A stretch of DNA of 64,000 nucleotides from Mycoplana dimorpha (GCF_003046475.1 NZ_PZZZ01000001.1:638195-702194), one strand, 5' to 3'. Numbered from the stretch's first letter, positions 1 to 9,870 are shown. The notes: generated from the letters alone by a model not told the origin. Program-made: numbers and translations.

Positions 1-36
1 GTGGCAACCGTGACAGCCCTGCTCTACATGATCAAA

Positions 37-1245
37 TCAAGCCTGCTGCCCGGGGACCCGTTCCCGTAGGCTTTCCCGCAGCGCCTTGAGCGAGCCGCCC
101 GGCTCGACGCCCTCGCGCATCACGACGCTGCGCAGCGGTCCGATCACCGACAACAGGTGAAGGCCGGCCGTGCGCAGGATCTGCACGGGCAGGAAGTTCG
201 ACAGCAATGAGCGGTTGAGCAGGTCCACGCTGGCGGTCCGGCTCTGGACGTCGGCGCGCCGTTTCCGGTCGAACGCCTCGCCGATGGTTTCGAGCGGATG
301 GCCCGGCGTGGCCGCCAGTTCGCGTAGCGCCATCACGTCGCGCAGGCTGAGGTTGAGACCCTGGGCGCCGATCGGCGGAAAGGCGTGGGCAGCTTCGCCG
401 ACAAGCACGACGCAGCCCTTTCCGAACCGGACCGCCTGCATGCCCGAGAGTGGAAATGCCTGCGGGGGCGTGTCGATCGACACCTTGCCCAGCAAGGACT
501 GCATGCGGTCCTCGACCGCGCGGCTGAGTTCTTCGAGCGGCAGCGAGCGCTTGGCCTCCGCCTCGGTTGGCGAGAGCACCCAGACGAGGCTGGAGCGCCG
601 GCCGCCCGGCAGTGGCACCTGCGTGAAAGGCCCGCTTTCGGTGTGGAACTCCGTCGAGATGTTCCCATGCGGCAGTTCGTGGGCAAAGTTCAGCACCAGC
701 GCGGTCTGCGGGTAGGTCCAGTTGCGCACGGCGATGTCGCTCTGGCGGCGGACTTCCGATCGGCGCCCGTCGGCGCCGACCACCAGACGGGCGCTGATCG
801 CGCGGCCGTCGGCAAGCTGCAGTTCCGCGCCATCGGCCCGCAACGACAGCGTTTCCAGCGCCGTGTCAAACCGGCTGATCGCCTCGTGCTGCGCTATCCG
901 CTGCTCGAGGTCGTCGAGGAACGGCGCATTCGGAATATTGTAGCCGAAGGCAGGAAGGCCTACCTCGCTCGAGCGAAAATTGACCGGCGGGGCGCGGAAA
1001 AGCCGGGACGTGCCGTCGAGGATCCGCATCGTCTCGAGCGGGGCTGCGACCTTGGCGATCTCCTCCCAAAGGCCGAGCTCCTTCACGAAGTCGATCGACT
1101 GGGCCATCAGGGCCGTGGTGCGGCCGTCGTGGGGGCGTGCCGCAGGGGCGATCAGCGCCACGCGCCGGCCCGAATCAGCGAGCGCCAGCGCTGCGAGACT
1201 TCCGGCGAGGCCGGCGCCGACGATGGCAATATCAAAGGCTTCCAT
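37..1245 (-). CDS. UbiH/UbiF-family FAD-dependent monooxygenase
   Basis: Flavoprotein hydroxylase of the UbiH/UbiF/COQ6 type, which hydroxylates the ubiquinone ring with NAD(P)H and O2; the exact ring position cannot be told. The 402-aa protein opens with the dinucleotide-binding motif GAGLAG (residues 10-15), has the VVGADGRRSEVR segment (DG at 159-160) and the second FAD motif VGEAAHAFPPIGAQGLN (from 282), with Glu in place of the usual Asp or Asn of that motif. I chose the ATG at 1245 because FDIAIVGAG follows at once and AAGAAGAA precedes it; a longer frame upstream has no family sequence. It stands alone, divergent from pcs. Confidence 0.85.
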   Translation of the reverse strand: MEAFDIAIVGAGLAGSLAALALADSGRRVALIAPAARPHDGRTTALMAQSIDFVKELGLWEEIAKVAAPLETMRILDGTSRLFRAPPVNFRSSEVGLPAFGYNIPNAPFLDDLEQRIAQHEAISRFDTALETLSLRADGAELQLADGRAISARLVVGADGRRSEVRRQSDIAVRNWTYPQTALVLNFAHELPHGNISTEFHTESGPFTQVPLPGGRRSSLVWVLSPTEAEAKRSLPLEELSRAVEDRMQSLLGKVSIDTPPQAFPLSGMQAVRFGKGCVVLVGEAAHAFPPIGAQGLNLSLRDVMALRELAATPGHPLETIGEAFDRKRRADVQSRTASVDLLNRSLLSNFLPVQILRTAGLHLLSVIGPLRSVVMREGVEPGGSLKALRESLRERVPGQQA

Positions 1246-1504
1246 GCGCAGTTCTTCTTTCAGGCCATGCTTACCCACAGAAATGCCGCGGGCTCTTTTC
1301 TGCAAGCTAAGCCCAGATTCGGCCAAAATCCATGGGCTGAAACGGCGCAGGCACAGCCGACGGCTGAAAGCGCACGGCGGTGCGGGCGATTTTCACTGGC
1401 AGCGACGGCCAATCGGTGCATATTACGAGCGAAAAGCGTGCGATGTCAGCAGCTTTCGACACGCACTCGATGGCAATGCCGGCCGGGGACGACAAGGGCA
1501 AAGG

Positions 1505-2242
1505 ATGAAGTTCTTCAATTACAGGCGGGTGCCCTATGCGGAAATCCGCGCCTTTTCGGTGCACATCCTCACGGCATCCGGCTCCTTTCTCGCCTTCCTT
1601 GGCGTCGTGGCGGCGGCCGAACATCGCTTCGTCGACATGTTCTGGTGGCTGGGCCTGGCACTGCTGGTCGACGGCATCGACGGTCCGATCGCCCGTAAGG
1701 TGGGGGTCAAGGAAGTTCTGCCGAACTGGTCCGGCGACACGCTGGACAACGTCATCGACTACGTCACCTATGTGCTGCTTCCGGCGTTTGCGCTCTACCA
1801 GAGCGGCATGATCGGCGAGCCGTGGTCCTTCGTGGCCGCCGGCGCCATCGTTGTGTCCAGCGCCATCTACTATGCCGATATGGGCATGAAGACGGACGAG
1901 TATTTCTTTTCCGGCTTTCCCGTCGTCTGGAACATGATCGTCTTTACGCTGTTCGTAATCAAGGCGAGCGAGGTGACGGCGTCGATCATTGTCTTTGTCT
2001 CGGTGTTCCTCACCTTCATGCCGATCAATTTCCTGCACCCCGTGCGGGTCAAGCGGTTGCGGTCTCTCAATCTGATCGTCTTCTTCGCCTGGTCGGCATT
2101 GGGCGGCTATGCGTTGCTGCTGCATTTCGATACGCCGGAGTGGGTCGTGCTCGGCGTCGTCGGCACCGGCATGTATCTCTATCTCATCGGCGCGGTGTTG
2201 CAGCTGTTTCCGCGCCTCGGCAGGAAAGATCTGGGAGAATAG
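1505..2242 (+). CDS. pcs: Phosphatidylcholine synthase (CDP-diacylglycerol--choline O-phosphatidyltransferase)
   Basis: Integral inner-membrane enzyme that condenses choline with CDP-diacylglycerol to give phosphatidylcholine, the one-step bacterial route typical of rhizobia. The 245-aa protein has about eight hydrophobic segments. The CDP-alcohol motif is DG (59-60) x2 AR (63-64) x12 G77 x3 D81 x3 D85; the x12 spacing, not the usual x8, is the mark of bacterial Pcs. The ATG at 1505 follows GGGCAAAGG; the open frame extends far upstream but codes for nothing family-like there. The quinone oxidoreductase gene starts 3 bp after its stop, so the two are probably cotranscribed. Confidence 0.95.
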   Translation: MKFFNYRRVPYAEIRAFSVHILTASGSFLAFLGVVAAAEHRFVDMFWWLGLALLVDGIDGPIARKVGVKEVLPNWSGDTLDNVIDYVTYVLLPAFALYQSGMIGEPWSFVAAGAIVVSSAIYYADMGMKTDEYFFSGFPVVWNMIVFTLFVIKASEVTASIIVFVSVFLTFMPINFLHPVRVKRLRSLNLIVFFAWSALGGYALLLHFDTPEWVVLGVVGTGMYLYLIGAVLQLFPRLGRKDLGE

Positions 2243-2244
2243 TG

Positions 2245-3216
2245 ATGACGCAGGCCATCGTCGTCCGCTCGCTCGGCGGTCCGGAAGTGCTGAAGCTGGA
2301 GGAGGTAGAACTGTCGCCGCCCGGTCCAGGCGAGGTCCGCATCAAGCAAGCCGCGATCGGGCTGAACTTCATCGACGTCTACTTCCGTACCGGTCTCTAC
2401 AAGGCCGATCCGCCGTTCATCCCAGGCAAGGAAGGGGCCGGAACGGTGACGGAACTCGGCGAGGGCGTGACCGATTTCGCGGTCGGAGACCGCGTCGCAT
2501 ATGCGACGGCCGATGGAGCCTATGCGGCGGAGCGCAACGTCGCTATCAGGCACCTGGTCAAGGTCCCGGACGAGATCTCGCTGGAGACGGCGGCGGCCAT
2601 GATGCTGAAGGGCATGACGGCGCAGTACCTGCTGCTGCAAACTTATCCGGTGAAGCCGGGAACGGTGATGCTGTTTCACGCCGCCGCCGGCGGCGTCGGC
2701 CTGATCGCCGGGCAATGGGCGAAGGCACTCGGCGCGACCGTGATCGGTACCGCCGGCTCGCAGGAGAAGGTCGAGCTGGCGCTGGCGCACGGCTACGACC
2801 ACGTCATCGACTACACCAGGGAAGACTTCGTAGAGCGCGTGCTCGAACTGACCGGCGGCAACAAGTGCGACGTCGTTTATGATTCCGTCGGCAAGGACAC
2901 GTTCCCCAAGTCGCTCGACTGCCTGAAGCCTCGCGGCCTGTGGGTAAGCTTCGGCAATTCCTCCGGTCCGGTGGACGCCTTCAGCGTCGGATTGCTGGCG
3001 CAGAAGGGGTCGCTCTACGCTACCCGGCCGACGCTGTTCCACTACATCGCAACGCGCGCCGAGCTCGATGCGTGTGCAAACTCGCTCTTTGATGTTGTGC
3101 GTAACAACAAAGTGCGTATCAATATAAATCAGACTTATCCGTTGGCGGAGGCGGGGCGCGCCCAGGCGGATCTCGAAGCAAGAAAAACAAGCGGAACGAC
3201 GTTGCTCATCCCCTGA
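2245..3216 (+). CDS. NADPH:quinone oxidoreductase (zinc-free MDR family)
   Basis: 323-aa medium-chain dehydrogenase/reductase of the zeta-crystallin/QorA type, expected to reduce quinones by one electron with NADPH in the cytosol. An N-terminal GroES-like domain (about 1-125, with FIPGKEGAGTV) is followed by the Rossmann domain with the signature HAAAGGVGLIAGQWAKALGA; it lacks the cysteine cluster of zinc alcohol dehydrogenases. The ATG at 2245 sits 3 bp after the pcs stop with GGGAGAATAG as ribosome-binding site. The substrate is unproven, since the family includes enoyl reductases. Confidence 0.88.
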   Translation: MTQAIVVRSLGGPEVLKLEEVELSPPGPGEVRIKQAAIGLNFIDVYFRTGLYKADPPFIPGKEGAGTVTELGEGVTDFAVGDRVAYATADGAYAAERNVAIRHLVKVPDEISLETAAAMMLKGMTAQYLLLQTYPVKPGTVMLFHAAAGGVGLIAGQWAKALGATVIGTAGSQEKVELALAHGYDHVIDYTREDFVERVLELTGGNKCDVVYDSVGKDTFPKSLDCLKPRGLWVSFGNSSGPVDAFSVGLLAQKGSLYATRPTLFHYIATRAELDACANSLFDVVRNNKVRININQTYPLAEAGRAQADLEARKTSGTTLLIP

Positions 3217-3257
3217 CGCACTGCGATATGGAAGAGCCACGAGAAAAGAGGGGCATA

Positions 3258-4833
3258 GTGTCAGTCGTTGGAGCGTCCGCGGGCAGCCCGTTGCTGGCTG
3301 TGCGAAACCTGACGAAACTTTTCGGCACGTTTGCAGCTTGCAACGGCATCGACCTCGAAATCCGGTCAGGCGAGATACATGCGCTCCTCGGGGAGAACGG
3401 CGCCGGCAAGTCGACGCTCGTGAAGATGCTGTTCGGCGTTCTGGCGCCGACGGACGGCCAGATTTTCTGGAAGGGACAGGCCGTTTCGATCCAAAGCCCC
3501 AGTGCGGCGCGCAAGCTCGGCATCGGCATGGTGTTCCAGCATTTTTCGCTGTTCGAGGCGCTGACCGTGGCCGAGAACATCGCCCTTTCGCTGCCGCCCG
3601 ACATCTCGCTCGCCCGGGTCGCCGAGGAGGCGGCGCGCCTGTCGCAGGCCTACGGTCTGCCGCTCGATCCCAAGGCGCACGTCGCCGATCTCTCGGTTGG
3701 CGAACGACAGCGGATCGAGATCGTCCGGGCGCTGCTGCAGAACCCTGACCTGATTATCCTCGACGAGCCGACCTCGGTGCTGACGCCGCAGGAGGCCGAC
3801 CGGCTGTTCGAGACGCTCGCCAAGCTGAAGGCGGAGGGGCGCTCGGTTCTCTATATCAGCCATCGCCTGGAAGAGGTGCAGCGCATCTGCGACCGGGCGA
3901 CCGTGCTTCGCCACGGCAAGGTCACCGGCGCCTGCGACCCGCGCAAGGAAACGCCGGCCTCGCTCGCCCGCATGATGGTCGGCAACGACGTCGCCGCGGT
4001 GACGCCCCAGGGAACCAACACCAAGGGGGACGTGCTGCTCGAGGCCCGTAACCTCAGCGTTCCGGCCCGCACACCCTTCGCCGTTTCGCTGAAGTCCGTC
4101 TCGCTGAAGGTGCATGGCGGCGAGGTGCTGGCGATCGCGGGCGTGGCCGGCAACGGTCAGGGTGAACTGTTCGATGCCCTTTCCGGCGAGTTTCCGGTGG
4201 GCGACGCGGATGCTGTCCGGATCCGCCAGCGACCGGTCGGAAAGCTTGGAATCACTGCACGCCGCCTGCTCGGGGGGCGGCTTTGTCCCCGAGGAGCGTC
4301 ATGGCCATGCGGCCGTCACCGGCCTGTCGCTTTCCGAAAATCTCGTGCTCGCCCGCAACCAGTCCGATCGGGCCGCGTTCCTCGGCGGCGGAATGCTGGG
4401 CATCATCAAGTATGTCGCGGTGCGACTGGCGTCGCGGCGCATTTCCGAGGCGATGGACGTGCGCAAGAGCGGCGACGATCCGCCGGCCGGGTCGCTGTCG
4501 GGCGGTAATCTGCAGAAATACATCGTTGGCCGTGAACTCGACCGCCAGCCCGCCGTCCTGGTCGTCAACCAGCCGACCTGGGGCGTCGACGCGGGCGCGG
4601 CGAGCCGCATCCGCCAGGCGCTCGTCGACCTCGCCAAGGCGGGTTCCGCCGTGCTGGTGATCAGCCAGGACCTCGACGAGATCTTCGAGGTGGCGACCGA
4701 GATCGCCGTCATCAGCGAGGGACGGCTTTCGCAAGCTTTCCCGGCACACCAGATGACCCGCGAAAAGATCGGCCTCCTCATGGGCGGCATGCAGGAGGCG
4801 GAAGAAGCGGCGGAGACTGCCCATGCGCATTGA
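3258..4833 (+). pseudogene. Nucleoside-type ABC importer ATPase with two NBDs, frameshifted in this sequence
   Basis: ATPase of a BMP-family (nucleoside/purine-like) importer with tandem nucleotide-binding domains. NBD1 has Walker A GENGAGKST (45-53), signature LSVGERQ and Walker B LIILDEPTSVLTP. NBD2 has the degenerate GVAGNGQGEL in place of Walker A, signature LSGGNLQK and VNQPTWGVD. The frame breaks at a run of six G (4272-4277): upstream codons read ...ARRLLGG, and the family sequence resumes one frame over as GGFVPEERHGHAAVTGLS. Removing one G gives an uninterrupted 524-aa protein, close to family length. As written, translation ends at 4508. The GTG at 3258 follows AGAGGGG; an ATG at 3228 is possible. 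It may be a sequencing error, since both halves look well conserved. Confidence 0.85.
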
Positions 4834-5920
4834 ACTGGAAAAGCGGCCGCGGCCGTCGACTTTCTACGCCGTGCTTTCGCCCTTCATCGCCCTGGCGCTG
4901 ACCGTAATTGTCGGCGGCATCATGTTCTGGATGCTCGGCAAGGATCCGCTGGGTGCGCTCTACAGCTTCTTCGTCGAGCCGCTGCTCGACGTCTGGTCGC
5001 TGCATGAGATCGCCATCAAGGCGGCGCCGCTGATCCTGATCGGCGTCGGGCTGTCGGTCTGCTACCGCTCCAACAACTGGAACATCGGCGCCGAGGGACA
5101 ATTCATCATGGGCGCGATCGCCGGCTCGATCGTTCCCGTCGTCTTCCATGACTGGCATTCGCCGCTGGTGCTGCCGCTGATGCTGATCTTCGGCATGATT
5201 GGTGGCGCGCTCTATGCAGGAATCCCCGCCTTCCTGAAGGCGAACATGAACACCAACGAGATCCTGTCGAGCCTGATGCTGGTCTACATCGCTCAGCTCT
5301 TCCTCGACTGGATCGTGCGCGGCCCCTGGCGCAGCCCGGAAGGCTACAACTTCCCGGTAACGCGCAATTTCGCGCCGGAGGCTGTGCTGCCGGAAATCCT
5401 CGCCTCCGGCCGCACCAATCTCGGCTTCGTCTTCGCTATCGTTGCGGCGCTGCTGATCTGGTTCATGATGCGCTATACCCTGAAGGGCTTCGAGATCACC
5501 GTTCTCGGCCAGTCGGAGCGGGCAGGGCGCTTCGCCGGCTTCTCTTCACGCCGGATGATCTGGTTCTCGATGCTGCTGTCGGGCGCGCTTGCGGGGCTCG
5601 CCGGCATTGCCGAAGTCAGCGGAAACATCAACAAGCTGCAGCCGATCATCTCGCCCGGCTACGGTTTCACCGCCATCATCGTCGCCTTCCTCGGTCGCCT
5701 CAACCCGATCGGCGTCATCGTCGCCGGCCTGGTGCTGGCCCTGACCTATGTCGGTGGGGAGGCGGTGCAATTGACGCTGAGTGTTTCCGACAAGGTGACC
5801 CGCGTGTTCCAGGGCCTTCTGCTCTTCTTCGTGCTCTCCTGCGACACGCTCATTCTATACAGGATCCGGATCGTCCTCTCCGGCAGGACGGCGGCGATGG
5901 CGCAAGGCGGGGCCGAGTGA
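4823..5920 (+). CDS. ABC importer permease (BPD_transp_2 family), first of pair
   Basis: 365-aa membrane permease of the branched-chain/ribose/nucleoside superfamily, paired with the next gene and served by the frameshifted ATPase. It has about ten hydrophobic segments and the family stretches NNWNIGAEGQFIMGAI and GYGFTAIIVAFLGRLNPIG, the latter being the likely ATPase-contact region. The ATG at 4823 overlaps the ATPase 3' end by 11 bp, which implies translational coupling. This intact downstream gene argues that the operon is still under selection despite the break in the ATPase. Confidence 0.9.
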   Translation: MRIELEKRPRPSTFYAVLSPFIALALTVIVGGIMFWMLGKDPLGALYSFFVEPLLDVWSLHEIAIKAAPLILIGVGLSVCYRSNNWNIGAEGQFIMGAIAGSIVPVVFHDWHSPLVLPLMLIFGMIGGALYAGIPAFLKANMNTNEILSSLMLVYIAQLFLDWIVRGPWRSPEGYNFPVTRNFAPEAVLPEILASGRTNLGFVFAIVAALLIWFMMRYTLKGFEITVLGQSERAGRFAGFSSRRMIWFSMLLSGALAGLAGIAEVSGNINKLQPIISPGYGFTAIIVAFLGRLNPIGVIVAGLVLALTYVGGEAVQLTLSVSDKVTRVFQGLLLFFVLSCDTLILYRIRIVLSGRTAAMAQGGAE

Positions 5921-6840
5921 TGGGCATTCTCGAAGCAATACTGCTGACCGTCATCACCGCCGCGACGCCGCTGGTGCTCGCCTCCATCGGCGAACTGGTG
6001 ACCGAGCGCGCCGGCGTCCTCAATCTCGGCGTCGAGGGCATGATGATCATGGGCGCGGTGCTTGCCTTTGCGGCGACGCAGGCGACCGGATCGCCCTATG
6101 TCGGCATCCTTGCCGGGATCGCCGGCGGGGCGCTGTTTTCGCTGCTGTTCGGCTTCCTGACGCTGACGCTGGTCGCAAACCAGGTGGCGACCGGTTTGGC
6201 TCTGACCATCCTCGGCCTGGGCCTGTCCGGCCAGATCGGCGAACCCTATGTCGGCATGTCCGGCACTAAGCTGCCGCAGATCGCCATTCCGCTCCTTTCT
6301 GACATTCCGTATCTCGGTCCCATTCTGTTCAAGCAGGACCTGATCTTCTACATCTCGATCGCCCTCGTCGTCGGCGTCAACTGGTTCCTGTTCAGAAGCC
6401 GGGCCGGGCTGAAGATGCGGGCGATCGGCGACAACCATGCCTCGGCGCACGCGCTTGGCATCGGCGTCATCCGCACGCGCTATCTCGCCGTGCTGTTCGG
6501 TGGCGCTTGCGCCGGCCTGGCCGGTGCGCAGCTGTCGCTGGTCTACACGCCGCAGTGGGTGGAGAACATGTCGGCCGGACGTGGCTGGATCGCGCTCGCC
6601 CTGGTCGTGTTCGCCTCGTGGCGCCCATGGCGGGTGCTCGCCGGCGGCTATCTCTTCGGGTTTGTCTCGATCAGCCAGCTCCATGCGCAGGCGCTCGGCC
6701 TCGGCATTCCCTCGCAGTTCCTCTCGGCTCTTCCCTACCTTGCGACCGTGGTTGTCCTCGTCCTGATATCGCACAATCGGCGCATGACGCTGGTCAACAC
6801 GCCCGCATCGCTCGGAAGACCCTTCGTTCCCGATCGGTGA
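5920..6840 (+). CDS. ABC importer permease (BPD_transp_2 family), second of pair
   Basis: 306-aa inner-membrane permease, the second half of the translocation pore. It begins [24 protein letters not shown] and holds the characteristic [17 protein letters not shown] and [17 protein letters not shown] segments, with about eight hydrophobic helices. The ATG at 5920 shares one base with the preceding TGA; a GTG at 5917 would add one Met and cannot be excluded. The order ATPase, permease, permease, BMP protein matches YufOPQ-type nucleoside importers. Confidence 0.9.
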   Translation: MGILEAILLTVITAATPLVLASIGELVTERAGVLNLGVEGMMIMGAVLAFAATQATGSPYVGILAGIAGGALFSLLFGFLTLTLVANQVATGLALTILGLGLSGQIGEPYVGMSGTKLPQIAIPLLSDIPYLGPILFKQDLIFYISIALVVGVNWFLFRSRAGLKMRAIGDNHASAHALGIGVIRTRYLAVLFGGACAGLAGAQLSLVYTPQWVENMSAGRGWIALALVVFASWRPWRVLAGGYLFGFVSISQLHAQALGLGIPSQFLSALPYLATVVVLVLISHNRRMTLVNTPASLGRPFVPDR

Positions 6841-6886
6841 AGAAGAAAAGACCGGAAATCAGTGCTCTAACCTTACAGAGGTCGAA

Positions 6887-7957
6887 ATGAAAAAGCTTCT
6901 ACTCGCACTTACAACCTCGGCCGCCGTGCTCGGCTTTGCCGCCGCCGCAAGCGCCCAGGACAAGACCAAGATCTGCTTCATCTATGTCGGCTCGAAGACC
7001 GACGGCGGCTGGACGCAGGCGCACGACATCGGCCGCCAGGCGCTGCAGGCCGAGTTCGGCGACAAGATCGAGACGCCCTTCCTCGAAAACGTTCCGGAAG
7101 GCCCGGATGCCGAGCGCGCCATCGAGCGCATGGCCCGCTCCGGCTGCGCAATGGTCTTCACCACCTCGTTCGGCTTCATGGACGCCACGATCAAGGTCGC
7201 CGAGAAGTTCCCGGACGTGAAGTTCGAGCACGCCACCGGCTTCAAGACCGCCCCGAACGTCGCCACCTACAATTCGCGCTTCTATGAGGGCCGCTACATC
7301 CAGGGCCAGATCGCCGCGAAGATGTCGCAGAAGGGTGTCGCGGGCTACATCGCCTCCTTCCCGATCCCGGAAGTGGTCATGGGCATCAACGCCTTCGTCC
7401 ATGGCGCGCAGTCGGTCAACCCGGACTTTAAGGTCAAGGTGATCTGGGCCAACACCTGGTTCGATCCCGGCAAGGAAGCCGATGCCGCCAAGGCACTGAT
7501 CGACCAGGGCGTTGATATCCTGACCCAGCACACCGACACCACCGCGCCGATGCAGGTCGCCGCCGAGCGCGGCATCAAGGCTTTCGGCCAGGCTTCCGAC
7601 ATGATCAAGGCCGGCCCTGAAACGCAGCTGACGGCGATCGTCGACACCTGGGGCAACTACTATATCAAGCGCACCAAGCAGCTGATGGATGGCACCTGGA
7701 AGTCCGAACAGATCTGGGATGGCCTCAAGGACGGCATCCTGACGATGGCGCCCTACACCAACATGCCGGACGACGTGAAGAAGATGGCCGAAGAGACCGA
7801 GGCCAAGATCAAGTCGGGCGAACTGCATCCCTATACCGGACCGATCAAGAAGCAGGACGGCTCGGAATGGCTCAAGGAAGGCGAGACGGCTGACGACCAG
7901 ACGCTGCTCGGCATGAACTTCTACATCGCCGGCGTCGACGACAAGCTGCCGCAGTAA
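6887..7957 (+). CDS. BMP-family ABC transporter substrate-binding protein
   Basis: 356-aa periplasmic binding protein of the Bmp/PnrA family, which usually binds purine nucleosides. It has a classical signal peptide, MKKLLLALTT... to ASA (21-23), with cleavage expected before Gln24; there is no lipobox, so it is soluble. The mature protein starts KICFIYVGSKTDGGWTQAHDIG, where GGW is a family ligand-loop element, and later has HTDTTAPMQVAAERG. An AGAGGTCGAA ribosome site precedes the ATG. It ends the operon and is followed by a strong terminator. The ligand is inferred from the family only. Confidence 0.9.
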   Translation: MKKLLLALTTSAAVLGFAAAASAQDKTKICFIYVGSKTDGGWTQAHDIGRQALQAEFGDKIETPFLENVPEGPDAERAIERMARSGCAMVFTTSFGFMDATIKVAEKFPDVKFEHATGFKTAPNVATYNSRFYEGRYIQGQIAAKMSQKGVAGYIASFPIPEVVMGINAFVHGAQSVNPDFKVKVIWANTWFDPGKEADAAKALIDQGVDILTQHTDTTAPMQVAAERGIKAFGQASDMIKAGPETQLTAIVDTWGNYYIKRTKQLMDGTWKSEQIWDGLKDGILTMAPYTNMPDDVKKMAEETEAKIKSGELHPYTGPIKKQDGSEWLKEGETADDQTLLGMNFYIAGVDDKLPQ

Positions 7958-8005
7958 GGCATGGACGAGGGGGTGCCGGTCCGTGCCGGCCTCCGAGTAA
8001 ATCGA

Positions 8006-8040
8006 GGCCCCCGGAACTGTGGTTCCGGGGGCCTTCTTGC
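8006..8040 (+). terminator. Rho-independent terminator of the ABC importer operon
   Basis: A perfect 12-bp stem, GGCCCCCGGAAC (8006-8017) with GTTCCGGGGGCC (8022-8033), closes a TGTG loop and is followed by TTCTT. It lies about 50 bp after the binding-protein stop. Confidence 0.85.
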
Positions 8041-8235
8041 GTCACGGGCTGGCGGCATTCTCCATCTTGGAGTGCGGAAAGCGGACCGGCGCCACGTTCC
8101 ACGGCTTCTTGGCTCGTGGAAGAAGATACTGATTGGACTTCTGCCTTTTGCGTTTATCCTGCTGCGGAAGGGATTCTCGTATCCGAAGGGCGGCAGGCCG
8201 ATTGCCTCAGCCGCGAGAGGGGAGGAAAAAAGCGA

Positions 8236-8994
8236 TTGCGCAAGGGACTGCTCGAGACCGCCATTAGCGGGGCAGCAACACGCACCAGCCATGCGCAGGT
8301 GGTCAACGAGCTCGGCCGCGCCATCGTCGCCGGTGAGTTTCCGGTTGGATCGATCCTGCCCGGCGACGCGGAGCTCGCCGCCCGCTTCAAGGTCTCCCGG
8401 ACGGTGCTGCGCGAGGCGATGAAGACCTTGTCGGCCAAGGGATTGGTGGTGCCGCGCGCCCGCATCGGCACTCGGGTGACGCCGCGGACGCAGTGGAACC
8501 TCTTCGACAGCGATATCCTCACCTGGCAGCTCGCCGTCGGCGTCGACGAGGCATTCCTGATCGATCTTAGCGAGGTGCGCCTGGCATTCGAGCCCCACGC
8601 TGCCGCGCTCGCCGCCCGGTACGCCACCGATGCGGACATCAGCCACATGATGCGCCTCGCCATGGCGATGGGCGATCCCGAGCACACCGCCGAGAGCTTG
8701 GCGATGGCCGATCTGAAATTTCACCTCAGTGTCCTCGAGGCATCGCGCAACCCGTTCTTCCGCACCATCGGATCGCTGATCGAAGCGGCGCTGGTCGGCG
8801 TGTTCCGACTCAGTTCGCCGGCGCAGGATCGAGGCAAGATCGACGACGTCGCCGCATCGCATATCCGCATCGTCGAGGACATCCGGCGCCGGGACGAAGA
8901 AGCAGCGCGCCGCGCCATGGAAAACGTCATCCGGGTCGGACGCGATCGGGTGGTCGATGCGCTGGACGATCGCAGCCGCCGCACAAGGCCCTGA
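8236..8994 (+). CDS. GntR/FadR-family transcriptional regulator (FCD domain)
   Basis: 252-aa repressor-type regulator. The winged helix spans about residues 15-80 (ILPGDAELAARFKVSRTVLREAMKTLSAKG) and is followed by an all-helical FCD ligand domain with metal/ligand-site candidates DLKFH and the His of AASHIRIV. Such proteins usually sense a sugar acid or carboxylate. The start is set at TTG 8236 because GGAGG (8221-8225) lies about 10 nt ahead; the ATG at 8116 would add 40 residues without family character. It follows the importer terminator, so it need not regulate that importer. Confidence 0.85.
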   Translation: MRKGLLETAISGAATRTSHAQVVNELGRAIVAGEFPVGSILPGDAELAARFKVSRTVLREAMKTLSAKGLVVPRARIGTRVTPRTQWNLFDSDILTWQLAVGVDEAFLIDLSEVRLAFEPHAAALAARYATDADISHMMRLAMAMGDPEHTAESLAMADLKFHLSVLEASRNPFFRTIGSLIEAALVGVFRLSSPAQDRGKIDDVAASHIRIVEDIRRRDEEAARRAMENVIRVGRDRVVDALDDRSRRTRP

Positions 8995-9113
8995 GTGCGG
9001 GCGCCTCTTAATGGCGGATCTGCAATGACCGGCTTCGAATGGCGGCGGGATTGCGCGTGTCCGCCGCAGCAAAATAAAGACCAAGTGGCGCCTTGAGGCG
9101 CAGCGGTGGGGGC

Positions 9114-9458
9114 TCAGTCGTCGTTGCTTGCGTTCAGGTCCTCGGGGCGCAGGCCATCGTCGCCGTGCGGCTCGATCTGTGCCGACCCCATCGACTGGTA
9201 GAGGTTGAACAGCGCCTCGCTGGCGTGGGAAGCATAGCGGAACCACTCTGGGTTTCCGGCAATGGCCGGATGATGCAGGAGGTGCTGGTCCAGCAGGTCG
9301 AGCACGATCGACGCCGTGTGGGTCGCCTCGTGGCAGCCGATGGTTCCGGGTGCGTTGCGGGCGAGAAGCGTGGCCGCGGTGGTCTGCTTCACCCGTGCAA
9401 GTTCCGCCACCAGCTTCAGCCGCTCGTCCTCGAGTTCCTGGTCGCTGCTATCGATCAT
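9114..9458 (-). CDS. Hypothetical protein, soluble, 114 aa
   Basis: Family not recognised. The protein is acidic and mostly helical, starting MIDSSDQELEDERLKLVAELARVKQ, with a His-rich centre (TIGCHEATHTASIVLDLLDQHLLHHP) that could bind metal, though this is only a composition argument. The ATG at 9458 is preferred to a TTG ten codons upstream. Its codon usage matches neighbouring real genes. No function is proposed. Confidence 0.6.
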   Translation of the reverse strand: MIDSSDQELEDERLKLVAELARVKQTTAATLLARNAPGTIGCHEATHTASIVLDLLDQHLLHHPAIAGNPEWFRYASHASEALFNLYQSMGSAQIEPHGDDGLRPEDLNASNDD

Positions 9459-9516
9459 GGGCGCAGTCTTGCACAGAGGCACCGGCAAGTCGAGCGCTGC
9501 CGGTCGGCGCGGCAGG

Positions 9517-9870
9517 TCAGGGCAGCAACCGGGCGAGATCGATGCCGATCGACAGGATCACGCCGGCCGACGTCAGCAGCAGGCCGATCGCGAACGTTCG
9601 GGTCGCCGACATGAAGATGCTCTGCCGCAGCGAATCCGGATGGAGCAGTCGCCAGAGCGCCCATCCCTGAAAGACTATTCCGGCCGCAATCAGCATCAGC
9701 GTCGGCAGGTCCTTAAGGCTCCACTCGTTCGGATTGCTTGACCAGGTATTGAGGAAGCCGAGCGAAAAGGAGAGCACGATGCCGAAGACGGTGATGTTGC
9801 CGTTCCGGAACAGGACGCCGATCTCCGGTTCGCCGTCGGGCTTGTGGTCGGGGTCCATTGCGCCGCTCAA
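9517..9870 (-). CDS. Small integral membrane protein, 117 aa
   Basis: Unrecognised protein with a charged N-terminus (MSGAMDPDHKPDGEPEIG) and three hydrophobic segments: ITVFGIVLSFSLGFL, LMLIAAGIVFQGWALW and FAIGLLLTSAGVILSIGI. It lies 58 bp upstream of the preceding reverse-strand gene and may be cotranscribed with it. No motif suggests a function. The hydrophobic pattern and intact frame support a real gene. Confidence 0.6.
   Translation of the reverse strand: MSGAMDPDHKPDGEPEIGVLFRNGNITVFGIVLSFSLGFLNTWSSNPNEWSLKDLPTLMLIAAGIVFQGWALWRLLHPDSLRQSIFMSATRTFAIGLLLTSAGVILSIGIDLARLLP

Noticed and set aside
1307..2125. 272-codon open frame antisense to pcs
   Set aside because: Asp/Arg/His-rich shadow; pcs carries the complete enzyme motif.
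4260..4290. Programmed ribosomal frameshift in the ABC ATPase
   Set aside because: No family precedent for recoding here, and a lone G6 run without a supporting stem or upstream Shine-Dalgarno-like signal is better explained by an indel.
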